Assembly: GCA_016930475.1 (NCBI GenBank)
Contig: JAFGGR010000032.1
Coordinates: 1 to 19,836, forward strand
DNA: 19,836 nucleotides
Origin: Clostridiales bacterium
Lineage (GTDB): Bacteria > Bacillota > Clostridia > Saccharofermentanales > Saccharofermentanaceae
Reading direction: 5' to 3'
A program made the translations under genes and the position numbers. Within the stretch, counting starts at the first letter, position 1. The number at the start of each line of letters is the position of its first letter. The notes beneath the pieces were generated by a model. The model searched no databases and was not told where the DNA came from. It saw only the letters and a list, made by a program, of their open reading frames with translations. Of this stretch, positions 8,037 to 15,224 are shown in pieces.

Positions 8037-9770
8037 CTACATTTGCTCGACGACTTCAATGCCGAGCAGATTCGTACAAATCAGAAGCCCGGTACATATC
8101 GCTTCACACAGGGCAAGACGGGCCGCGCGAAGACCGATATCGGTCCCTGAAAGGATACTTGAGTTGTTGTAGAAACGATTGAACGCGCGGGCGATCTGAG
8201 ATGCCAACCTCGCCACCATGAAGGGCTCGTTCGTTGAGGCCGCCCGGGCGACCGCATCCGGGATTTCAGCCAGCAGTTTGATGACGCCCGTTTCGTCGTC
8301 GGAGATCAGAAGAGAAAAATCCGCTTCCGAACGCATATCGGTCAACAAACCGCGCTCGTCCGCTTTTCGCAGGATCGAGCGGGTACGCGCGTAGGTATAG
8401 ATCAGGTACGGCGCCGAATCGCCTTCGAAGTCGAGCATCTCTTCCCATGAGAAAATGATGTCCCGCTCACGTCCGGCCCGAAGGTATGTATAGATCACGG
8501 CACCGATCCCGACTTTGTTCGCGATCTCGTCGATGTGTTCGTCATTCATTCCGGTCTCCCGGATCAGGGCGTTCGATTTAATGATTTCACGCGTCTTTGC
8601 GATGCTCTCGTTCAGAAGTTCATCCAGAACAACGATATTGCCCTCCCGCGTCGAAAATTTCATGTTCTTAAACTTCACCAGTCCGAAACCGACATGGACA
8701 CAATCCTTCGCGTAAGGCTGTCCGGCCTTGTCGAGGACGGCGAATACCTGCTTAAAGTGAAGCGCCTGAGGAAGTCCGACGACATAGATATTCTTGTGGA
8801 AGCGGTACGTCTCGTTTCGGTACATCACGGCCGCCAAATCCCGCGAGGCGTAGATGGTCGTACCGTCGGACTTAATGATGATACATGGCGGAAGCCCGTA
8901 CTCCTCGAGCATGACGACCCGGGCGCCTTCGCTTTCCACGAGAAGTCCCTTCTCATTCAACAGGCCGAGGACCTCGGGGATCCGGTCACTGTAGAAACTC
9001 TCCCCGTTATAATTATCGAAGGAGACGCCCATTTTCTCGTAAACGGCGGCAAACTCCTTTAGCGACATATCGCGGAATTTCTCCCATAATGCCTTCTCCT
9101 CCGGTGCGCCTTCCTCTAGTTTTCGAAAATTCTCGCGCGCGAGGTCCGAAAGCCCCGGATCCTCCTTTTCCGCTTCGTGAAACTTTACGTAAATGCGCAA
9201 GAGTTCATCGATCGGCGAAGCAAGAAGCGCCTGCTCGTCGCCCCACAGACGGTAAGCGGTGATCAGCTTGCCGAACTGTGTCCCGTAATCGCCCAGATGG
9301 TTCATCCGGACGACCGTGTATCCGAGTTTCTTATATATTCGAGACAGAGAGTGCCCCAGTACCGTTGTGAAGGCGTGTCCGACATGAAAAGGCTTCGCGA
9401 TATTCGGAGAGGAGAACTCCACGATGACCGTCTTACCCTCACCCTCGTCGCTGTCTCCGAAACGAATATCTTCATCTAATATCCGGGAAAGCACCGTACG
9501 TGCGACGTGTCCCCGATCCAAGAAAAAATTCAGGTACGGACCGACGGCCTCCGCCTTCTCGATCCAGGTATCAGAAAATCGCGGGTCCGCGGAAAGCTCC
9601 GTCGCAATGGCATTCGGGGATTTTCTGAGGGTTTTGGAAAGGGCATAGCACGGAAAAGCATAGTCGCCGAGCTCTTTTTGCGGTGGGACTTCGATGAGCG
9701 CGTCTGCTTCGGATGCCGGAAGTCCGGTCACCGTCGAGATTATGGCCGCAATTTCTGTCCGATAATTCAT
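8037..9770 (-). CDS. argS: Arginyl-tRNA synthetase
   Basis: Charges tRNA-Arg with arginine (class I synthetase). The 577-residue product has the N-terminal tRNA D-loop recognition domain (about 1-95), then the catalytic core with SSPNIAKPFHVGH (120-132, the HIGH-type motif). KFSTREG (371-377) takes the place of KMSKS, as is usual in ArgRS. The C-terminal DALR anticodon-binding domain begins near APYLIYTYARTRSIL and runs to the end. The ATG at 9770 is preceded by AGGA at a good distance. It is the first gene of a block continuing into the M3 peptidase, rsmF and rdgB. The leader is under 100 bases and contains no T-box consensus, so the tRNA-sensing control common for synthetase genes in this phylum is not evident. 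Confidence 0.96.
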   Translation of the reverse strand: MNYRTEIAAIISTVTGLPASEADALIEVPPQKELGDYAFPCYALSKTLRKSPNAIATELSADPRFSDTWIEKAEAVGPYLNFFLDRGHVARTVLSRILDEDIRFGDSDEGEGKTVIVEFSSPNIAKPFHVGHAFTTVLGHSLSRIYKKLGYTVVRMNHLGDYGTQFGKLITAYRLWGDEQALLASPIDELLRIYVKFHEAEKEDPGLSDLARENFRKLEEGAPEEKALWEKFRDMSLKEFAAVYEKMGVSFDNYNGESFYSDRIPEVLGLLNEKGLLVESEGARVVMLEEYGLPPCIIIKSDGTTIYASRDLAAVMYRNETYRFHKNIYVVGLPQALHFKQVFAVLDKAGQPYAKDCVHVGFGLVKFKNMKFSTREGNIVVLDELLNESIAKTREIIKSNALIRETGMNDEHIDEIANKVGIGAVIYTYLRAGRERDIIFSWEEMLDFEGDSAPYLIYTYARTRSILRKADERGLLTDMRSEADFSLLISDDETGVIKLLAEIPDAVARAASTNEPFMVARLASQIARAFNRFYNNSSILSGTDIGLRAARLALCEAICTGLLICTNLLGIEVVEQM

Positions 9771-9818
9771 GTGTCGTTCCTCCGAAAAACGCTTATTCCG
9801 GCGCTTTTATTTCGCTTC

Positions 9819-9860
9819 ATTATACTCCGACAATGTATCATTTCGTCGACTATGAGTCAA
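9819..9860 (-). promoter_or_regulatory. Promoter region of the argS operon
   Basis: On the minus strand TTGACT (9860-9855, 5 of 6) is followed after 17 bases by TACATT (9837-9832, 4 of 6), preceded by TGA as an extended -10. A perfect TATAAT also lies at 9824-9819 but has no good -35 at the right distance. Either could serve. The -35 overlaps the opposing mraY promoter, so the two polymerases would compete. Confidence 0.5.
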
Positions 9861-9873
9861 TTTGTGATATTAT
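9846..9873 (+). promoter_or_regulatory. Promoter of mraY, extended -10
   Basis: TCGACT at 9846-9851 (4 of 6) and TATTAT at 9868-9873 (5 of 6) are 16 bases apart, with TG at 9865-9866 making an extended -10. Transcription would begin near 9880. This is at or after the two in-frame ATG codons at 9872 and 9878, which favours the downstream TTG start of mraY. Confidence 0.5.
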
Positions 9874-9917
9874 GTCTATGAGTTTTTTTCGGCAGCAGTC
9901 CCGCTATTCTTTCGTTC

Positions 9918-9924
9918 AGGGGGA
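9918..9924 (+). promoter_or_regulatory. Ribosome binding site deciding the mraY TTG start
   Basis: AGGGGGA lies 8 bases before an in-frame TTG at 9932. The in-frame ATGs upstream (9872, 9878, 9833) have no comparable purine-rich site and fall at or before the probable transcription start. Confidence 0.65.
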
Positions 9925-9931
9925 ACACTCA

Positions 9932-10939
9932 TTGATCCATCATTTGTTTCCGGAGATCCATCCGGTCTTACTATCCGGACTTGCCGCAGTTTTTGCGCTA
10001 ATTTTAACATTTATTGCGCTTTCCTTCTTTCGTAGGATCCTGCCGAAGGATCGCGGACGCGCTTTTGCTTCTCAAGCCGATGTGAGTGTCGGAAAACCGA
10101 CCGGCGCGGGACTTTTTTTTATCACCTCGATCCTGATCTCCGCGCTTGTTTTCTTGCCGGTCGACCCTTTCACAATATTCCTCTATGCGGTTGTTTTTCT
10201 ATCGATGATTTTTGGTTTCGGGGACGATCGCGCGAAAAAGCCTTGGCATGAATATATTAAAGGACTTCTGGATTTATTGGTTTCCTTATCGGCCGCAGTG
10301 ATTTTCGTTATGTATGCGGGTACTGAAATGTATCTGCCATTCTCAGGGACCTTCGTACAACTTCCGTATTATCTCTTTATCCCGCTGGCTACGCTACTGG
10401 TTTGGGCTTCCATAAATGTCACCAATTGCACCGATGGGGTCGACGGGCTCGCCTCTACGCTATCTATCATTTCTTTATTGGCGTTTGTCGGGCTGGCCTA
10501 TCTCCTTGGAACGACCGGCAGTTGGACGTATTTGATCCCGGTTGCCGTGTTTGCCATTCTTGCGTATCTCTGGTTCAATACCAATCCGAGTCTCCTTCTG
10601 ATGGGAGATGCGGGTTCCAGAGGTCTCGGAGTGTTAATCGCCCTTAGCGCGTTATTCTCGAAAAGTCCCCTCTCCTACTTGCTCATATGCGCTGTATTCA
10701 TCGTTGACGGCGGTGCGGGGATCGTGAAGATCTCATTGAAAAGATTTTTGAAAATCAGCGTGTTAAAAAGCATAAAAACTCCGATCCACGATCATTTCAG
10801 GAATAGCGGCAAGGCGGATGAAGACAACTCGAAAAAATGGAAGAACCAGACGGTCACCGTCCGGTTCTCCTTAGTCAGCGTTTTCATATGCTCCGTATAT
10901 TTATTGGCTGAGTTGATCTGTTCGGGTATTTTACTCTAG
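9932..10939 (+). CDS. mraY: Phospho-N-acetylmuramoyl-pentapeptide transferase (MraY)
   Basis: An integral membrane enzyme that transfers phospho-MurNAc-pentapeptide from UDP to undecaprenyl phosphate, forming lipid I. Using the TTG start the protein has 335 residues with about ten hydrophobic segments, normal for MraY. The polyprenyl-P sugar-1-P transferase motifs are in order: VGKPTGAG (53-60, in place of the usual GTPTMGG), FGFGDD (94-99), NCTDGVDGLA (165-174), FNTNPSLLLMGDAGS (215-229, Asp226), and TPIHDHFR (283-290), the cytoplasmic His loop that separates MraY from WecA-type enzymes. The GKPTGAG motif and HDH instead of HHH are deviations, so it is a divergent MraY. It is outside any visible cell-division/wall cluster, diverges from argS, and its TAG shares a CTAG with the stop of the convergent gene downstream. 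The frame is open upstream into argS, but the promoter and binding site favour the TTG. Confidence 0.8.
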   Translation: MIHHLFPEIHPVLLSGLAAVFALILTFIALSFFRRILPKDRGRAFASQADVSVGKPTGAGLFFITSILISALVFLPVDPFTIFLYAVVFLSMIFGFGDDRAKKPWHEYIKGLLDLLVSLSAAVIFVMYAGTEMYLPFSGTFVQLPYYLFIPLATLLVWASINVTNCTDGVDGLASTLSIISLLAFVGLAYLLGTTGSWTYLIPVAVFAILAYLWFNTNPSLLLMGDAGSRGLGVLIALSALFSKSPLSYLLICAVFIVDGGAGIVKISLKRFLKISVLKSIKTPIHDHFRNSGKADEDNSKKWKNQTVTVRFSLVSVFICSVYLLAELICSGILL

Positions 10940-11343
10940 TCTGTCGGATCTTCTTCTGAGCTTTCGGTCTCCTCGATCTCCTCGGCCTCCGTGATATCGC
11001 TTTGCGCGACGATGATCTCCGATTCTTTTATCTCTTCTTCCTCAATCGTCTCTATTTCTTCCTTCTTCTCGATTTCTTCCGTAGCCTCCACGATTTGTTT
11101 GATAACCGCTTGATCGTCTTCGGCAACGGCTTCCGCCAGTTTCATCATCTGATTTCTCATGGATGACATTTTTTTATCGAGCTTGGGTTCACCGGACGGA
11201 ATGCCGGGCTTGTTGCTCTTCGGCTCCGGTTTGTCGCTGTTGTCGGCACCTTCGGTAAAATTCGTCGCGACCTTCACGATCTCTTCGATCCCGGGAACCC
11301 GTACCTCGGTCTCAAAATTGTACTTGCGCTTGTGTTCTTTCAT
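10936..11343 (-). CDS. Small Glu-rich acidic protein, last gene of the kinase/VWA/PP2C operon
   Basis: I do not recognise this 135-residue protein. Residues 1-30 are mixed (KYNFETEVRVPGIEEIVKVA), and 31-58 are polar with Pro/Gly/Lys. Residues 60-90 look helical (MRNQMMKLAEAVAEDDQAVI), and the rest is almost entirely Glu, Ile, Ser and Thr and strongly acidic, probably disordered or coiled. There is no signal peptide or membrane segment, and no known catalytic motif. The start has AGGTG 5 bases upstream and lies 9 bases after the PP2C phosphatase stop, so it belongs to that operon. The many Ser/Thr residues in an acidic setting would make it a plausible substrate or partner of the operon kinase, but that is inference. 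It ends convergently on mraY with overlapping stops. Confidence 0.75.
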   Translation of the reverse strand: MKEHKRKYNFETEVRVPGIEEIVKVATNFTEGADNSDKPEPKSNKPGIPSGEPKLDKKMSSMRNQMMKLAEAVAEDDQAVIKQIVEATEEIEKKEEIETIEEEEIKESEIIVAQSDITEAEEIEETESSEEDPTD

Positions 11344-11352
11344 TTCTACACC

Positions 11353-12450
11353 TCACAATATAAAATGGATAAATAGAGCAATCAGAGAAGCGATGGCCAG
11401 TAACGCGAGGAATCCGAAAAGGAATGCGCGTCTCGGCGGTTTGACACGAATCGGCGGAGTTATCGCGACAAATCTCGAGTCATCGTCGTCGCTTTCCGAA
11501 ACGGACGGCTCAGGTGCTTGGATCACAGAAGTGACTATAGAAGCGGTCTCCGCTATCGCCGGATCAGGATGGACGATCGCTCGGGCCAATTTGACTCTCG
11601 GAAGCAACTCAAGCTGAACATTTCGCATAACATCTTTGTAATCAGCATTGGGTAATGGCTTTTCCGCGACAAACTTTGTGGAATCCGGAACCTCAGTTCC
11701 CGAAAAATACATGATTCCGACGCTGGCATCATCGGAAATATTGGAAGGGTTGATCACAAAATTCTGAACGGTTTCCATGAGTTGATCATTCATCTCTTCT
11801 TCGGGCAGATCGGCCAATTCAGCTAAATGAGCTACAACAGGGCGAATCAGGTATGTTGAGGCGTCATATACCATATCCGCGAGTCCGTCGGTCATCAATA
11901 CGATCGCATGAGCATCGTCCGTCGTTGTTTTGACCAGTCGAAGATAATCCTGCGCATCGGGAAAAGTGACAAAGAATGTACTGCCGGAATTCTCGCCATT
12001 CTGAGGGATCGTGATCGGAACAATCCCCGAAGAAGTGATCTTTGCAATCAGTCCGTCTCCGATATGTCCGCACATCATACGCGTGTCTTTAACGGCGCAA
12101 AACAGCATTGTGGCGGACATCCGTTCAATTCCGTCGATGCCGTGTTCATTCGCGAGAATAGCCAGTTCTGATTGTATCGCGGTGACAAGTATGCTCCGGA
12201 TGACATTTTCCCGAACATCATGATAGAACGCATCAAAGTGTTTGGTAAGAAGCTCGGTTACCGTGCGGACCACCGAATTCGAGCCCATCGCGGCATCCGT
12301 GTAACGGCTGCCTCCCGCCCCGTCCGATATACACACGATATGGACTCCATTTTGATAGAGAGCCAGAACCGCATCCTCGTTCTCCTGTCCCTTGTCGGAG
12401 TGTTTTCTGCCCGCTAGGGAGAGGCAAACCATCTTTATCTTTTCTGACAT
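11353..12450 (-). CDS. PP2C-family Ser/Thr phosphatase with C-terminal membrane anchor
   Basis: A 365-residue metal-dependent protein phosphatase that should reverse Ser/Thr phosphorylation. The PPM motifs are in order: ENEDA (23-27, Asp26), ISDGAGGS (41-48, Asp43), MSATMLFCAV (111-120), GHIGDG (128-133, Asp132), LMTDGLADM (185-193, Asp188) and ISDDASVG (238-245, Asp240/241). All metal-ligand aspartates are therefore present. A linker of about 90 residues with a run of Asp (SESDDDD, 318-324) and Pro/Arg leads to one hydrophobic segment at the very end (about 342-364), a C-terminal anchor placing the enzyme at the cytoplasmic face. The gene follows the VWA gene by 8 bases; the best GGAGG is 13 bases from the ATG, inside the VWA gene. 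It corresponds to the YegK/PP2C member of TerY-P-type triads. Confidence 0.88.
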   Translation of the reverse strand: MSEKIKMVCLSLAGRKHSDKGQENEDAVLALYQNGVHIVCISDGAGGSRYTDAAMGSNSVVRTVTELLTKHFDAFYHDVRENVIRSILVTAIQSELAILANEHGIDGIERMSATMLFCAVKDTRMMCGHIGDGLIAKITSSGIVPITIPQNGENSGSTFFVTFPDAQDYLRLVKTTTDDAHAIVLMTDGLADMVYDASTYLIRPVVAHLAELADLPEEEMNDQLMETVQNFVINPSNISDDASVGIMYFSGTEVPDSTKFVAEKPLPNADYKDVMRNVQLELLPRVKLARAIVHPDPAIAETASIVTSVIQAPEPSVSESDDDDSRFVAITPPIRVKPPRRAFLFGFLALLAIASLIALFIHFIL

Positions 12451-12458
12451 CGTTTGGC

Positions 12459-13193
12459 TTAATCCTCCAGATACTTGAAAAACTCGTCCATCGCAACGGA
12501 CTTACCCTTGGATGAGTCGACCAAATCGTAAAGGGCATCTTCTTTCATATTACTCGACACAATGGATGAACTGCTTGATCCTAAGAATTCGAAAAGCTTG
12601 GAGAACTGCGCGGAATCAATGCAAATCGGTTCCGCCCGTTTGATCGATAGTCTCCTGAGTAAAGTGAGATCAACGCCGTTTCCGACTCCGATATTGAAGA
12701 CGACCAGTCTGCCGGTCTCCTCTAATTCATTCGTGGCGGTTATAGCCTTCTCCATATTCTCAATGGCACTGTCGCCCTGTGGAGCACCGTCTGTGATTAC
12801 AACCAACCAAGGCTGATAATATTTGATCCCAAGGTGCTTATAGCCTTCCTTTCTTAAAGAGAGCAGTTCAAGGGCAGTAAGGATTCCTTCTCCGATCGGC
12901 GTCAGACTCGTCGTTGCCTGTATTCTCGGGATGGGGTGGTCTTTTTCCAACTTCCCGAAGGGAAGAAAAATATCAACCGTTCCACCAAAGGTCACAACAC
13001 AAATGTCCGCGGCCGCTCTGGTTTCGTCATTTTCGCGGATCGACGAAAAAAAACTCTGGAGACCATCGTTCAACTGTTTGATCGGATTGCCTGCCATAGA
13101 CCCACTGATATCCAAGCAAAAACAGATCGGTAGCCTTCTGCGCGTACTCTTACCAAAATCTGATGAGTCAAACGCTTTACCCTTTTTAGCCAT
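12459..13193 (-). CDS. VWA-domain protein with intact MIDAS, TerY/YegL-like
   Basis: A 244-residue protein that is almost entirely a von Willebrand factor A domain. The metal-ion-dependent adhesion site is complete: DISGSM (28-33), the Thr in SLTPIGEG (96-103) and ITDGAPQG (133-140). The short form, the basic start and the DISGSM/TDGAP pattern resemble the TerY/YegL group rather than secreted or magnesium-chelatase VWA proteins. There is no signal peptide or membrane segment, so it is cytoplasmic. A strong AGGGAGG site precedes the ATG, 10 bases after the kinase stop. In TerY-P-type loci such a protein sits between a kinase and a PP2C phosphatase, as here, and is thought to act as a metal-dependent scaffold or phosphopeptide adaptor. 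That role is from family knowledge and is not shown by the sequence. Confidence 0.88.
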   Translation of the reverse strand: MAKKGKAFDSSDFGKSTRRRLPICFCLDISGSMAGNPIKQLNDGLQSFFSSIRENDETRAAADICVVTFGGTVDIFLPFGKLEKDHPIPRIQATTSLTPIGEGILTALELLSLRKEGYKHLGIKYYQPWLVVITDGAPQGDSAIENMEKAITATNELEETGRLVVFNIGVGNGVDLTLLRRLSIKRAEPICIDSAQFSKLFEFLGSSSSSIVSSNMKEDALYDLVDSSKGKSVAMDEFFKYLED

Positions 13194-13203
13194 TTTAACC
13201 TCC

Positions 13204-15096
13204 CTAACCGTACATAATGCCGATAAGTATCATTAACGAAGTAAACACCAATATCAAAAGAACCGTCAGCAGTAATAATCTTCTGTTTTCAGCGACAAAG
13301 CTCTTGATCGTCTCAAAGCGAGACTTTGGCTGTGGCTTGCCTCCGGGTGTTTTAGGCCTGGCCGTTTGCCCTTCAGTTGGCTTCGATGCATCAACGGATT
13401 TGATAGGTTCCTTCTCGGAATGAGTAATCGAAACGACTCCTTCCGCCTGTGGACCGCGGGAAAAAGTCGGCTCTGCGTTACGCTGAATTTCCTCACGCCT
13501 TCCCTGACTATTGTACATCAAATTTTCTGAAGATGACATGTTGGGTCGGGTATTGGGGAGCGTCCCTCCGGTCGAAGCATCCATGATCGCTTCCCGGAGA
13601 GTCTTCTTGTACGTCTTTGGTTTGTCGGATTGATTTTCGCTGATCGTATGATCCGTATGAGGGAACAGCCGATAAGCCTCTTCGTCGGCAAACTTCTTAT
13701 CGGTCAACTCTTTCTTGTACTCCAGGATCGCTACGTACCACTCGATCGGTTCAAATCGAGTTCCCTTGCAAAACGCACTGGTGAACATCGACCTGAGTGT
13801 AGGCGTCAATGCGTCCCATATCTTATCATACCCGCCGATCGGAACCAGAGATTCTTCGGAGGAATCGGATGAATAGGGAAAGGACCGATCCATGATCTCT
13901 TCGCGCAGTGTTTCTTTTCCGAATCGTTGCGCATAGGGGTGCTGTCCGCAAAACAGGATCGAAAAAACCAGTATCGAACAAGAATAGTCCTCGTGGACCG
14001 GTCTTCTGAGAACGTCCGAAAACGAATAGTCCCAGAGCTCGGGAGACGTGTATTCCTCGGTTCCGACAGGGCAAGGCATATCCTCGATCTGAACACTGTC
14101 CATGTCGATCAAATAGACGTGCTCGGAATCCTTCATCATCATATTCTTCATCTGTATATCGCCGATTATGACTCCGTGTATATGCAGGTACATTACCTTT
14201 TCCAGAACGCGCAAGGCGACTCGGGCGACGTCAAGGCGCACCCATTCCGGGTATTGGCCAAGGATGGCATCCGGCCCGTCAAAGACGCTTCCCAACGTTT
14301 GTCCGGCACCGGCCTGCATTAGAAATCCGACAGGTACCTTGTTGAAAGTATACAGAAGCCGGGACGGCCAGCAAATACCGCTCGCGTCGATCCCCTTCTG
14401 GGTCATATGGATCAATTTTCGCCATCGGAGCGGAGTGATCACTCCATTATGATAAATTTTAGCGACACACTTCGGATCTGCCGTTCTGAAAACGATCCCT
14501 TCCGCCCCCGTACTGATCTTTTCCGTAAGAAGGATGGGTTGGCCGTCTTCGTCGTATACCTTATCTCCAACATTACAGTGAAGTTTTGCGTCCAAATAAT
14601 CGGTGGTTTTAGATACGGGATGGACGGAGTAGGATAATTCCGCACTCAAAAAAGCACCCAGGCGAGAATAGGGACGGATTTCGTCATTCGTCACGACACA
14701 TACGGAAAACGCCGCCGGGGCACACATATCCCGGATCCGCTCCACGGCAAACGAGTGCTCAAGCACGACCAGACAAGCATATCGGTCATCGGAATATTCC
14801 CGGATGAACGATTCCCAGGAAAGATTATCGGATTCGATCAGACGCCCTGCGTTTCTGAATTGCTCGAGTATGAGGCCGATCGCCTCGGCCTGAAGTTTTT
14901 CTTGGGTATCAGCCTGCTTACGAACGATTTCGACGTTATGGCGAAATGCCTTGTTAATAACGATCTTCTTGTCAGAATTGAACAGTTCATCAAAAAACGG
15001 CTCGGAACTGCCGTCCGCGAATAATCGTTGGACGGCCGAAAATTCCATCAGGAACTTATCTCCAAGAGAAAACACCTGATTATAACTATCTGTCAT
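13204..15096 (-). CDS. Membrane-anchored Ser/Thr-type protein kinase with PIN-like N-terminal region (TerY-P/YegI-like)
   Basis: A 630-residue multidomain protein. Residues about 13-150 show a pattern resembling a PIN-type nuclease fold: hydrophobic KFLMEFSAV at 14-22, KKIVINKAF at 43-51, DDRYACLVVLEHSFA at 103-117 and VCVVTNDEIRPYSRLG at 132-147. The kinase domain spans about 190-460, with glycine loop STGAEGIVF (195-203), VAK Lys213, catalytic loop IIGDIQMKN (310-318; Asp313, Asn318), LIDMDS (329-334, Asp331 where DFG would be), TSPEL (350-354) and HEDYS (368-372). It lacks the HRD arginine, but the core residues are present, so activity is plausible. A polar Pro/Lys linker (470-600) precedes a C-terminal hydrophobic anchor (about 607-628). 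It is the first gene of the operon with the VWA and PP2C genes. An alternative start at Met17 would remove part of the PIN-like region. Confidence 0.85.
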   Translation of the reverse strand: MTDSYNQVFSLGDKFLMEFSAVQRLFADGSSEPFFDELFNSDKKIVINKAFRHNVEIVRKQADTQEKLQAEAIGLILEQFRNAGRLIESDNLSWESFIREYSDDRYACLVVLEHSFAVERIRDMCAPAAFSVCVVTNDEIRPYSRLGAFLSAELSYSVHPVSKTTDYLDAKLHCNVGDKVYDEDGQPILLTEKISTGAEGIVFRTADPKCVAKIYHNGVITPLRWRKLIHMTQKGIDASGICWPSRLLYTFNKVPVGFLMQAGAGQTLGSVFDGPDAILGQYPEWVRLDVARVALRVLEKVMYLHIHGVIIGDIQMKNMMMKDSEHVYLIDMDSVQIEDMPCPVGTEEYTSPELWDYSFSDVLRRPVHEDYSCSILVFSILFCGQHPYAQRFGKETLREEIMDRSFPYSSDSSEESLVPIGGYDKIWDALTPTLRSMFTSAFCKGTRFEPIEWYVAILEYKKELTDKKFADEEAYRLFPHTDHTISENQSDKPKTYKKTLREAIMDASTGGTLPNTRPNMSSSENLMYNSQGRREEIQRNAEPTFSRGPQAEGVVSITHSEKEPIKSVDASKPTEGQTARPKTPGGKPQPKSRFETIKSFVAENRRLLLLTVLLILVFTSLMILIGIMYG

Positions 15097-15135
15097 TTAC
15101 CTGTCCCGCAACCTTAATTAATAAACGATTACAAT

Positions 15136-15162
15136 ATTATAGTATCGCTTTATCGAAAACAA
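15136..15162 (-). promoter_or_regulatory. Probable promoter of the kinase/VWA/PP2C operon
   Basis: A perfect TATAAT on the minus strand at 15141-15136 lies 39 bases upstream of the kinase start. The -35 is weak: TTGTTT (15162-15157) at 15-base spacing or CTTGTT at 16. The 128-base gap to lysA upstream contains no convincing terminator, so read-through from lysA is possible as well. Confidence 0.5.
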
Positions 15163-15224
15163 GGACAGTCAATAATATTTAACCACAAATACGGCTTGCT
15201 GCAGTCGATTTGACGCATGAAACG

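Noticed and set aside
8535..9062. 175-codon open frame antisense to argS
   Set aside because: ArgRS motifs occupy the opposite strand across the whole stretch; no start signal or plausible protein features.
9771..9870. T-box riboswitch ahead of argS
   Set aside because: The leader is under 100 bases and lacks the T-box AGGGTGGNACCGCG element and a terminator hairpin.
9829..9876. Imperfect GACA...TGTC dyad spanning the argS-mraY promoter region
   Set aside because: Only 9 of 12 positions match over half-sites separated by a long spacer in A/T-rich promoter DNA; chance is a sufficient explanation.
10936..15096. Tellurite resistance operon
   Set aside because: The VWA protein resembles TerY, but no TerB, TerC, TerD or TerZ genes accompany it. 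The kinase/VWA/PP2C trio occurs independently of tellurite resistance.
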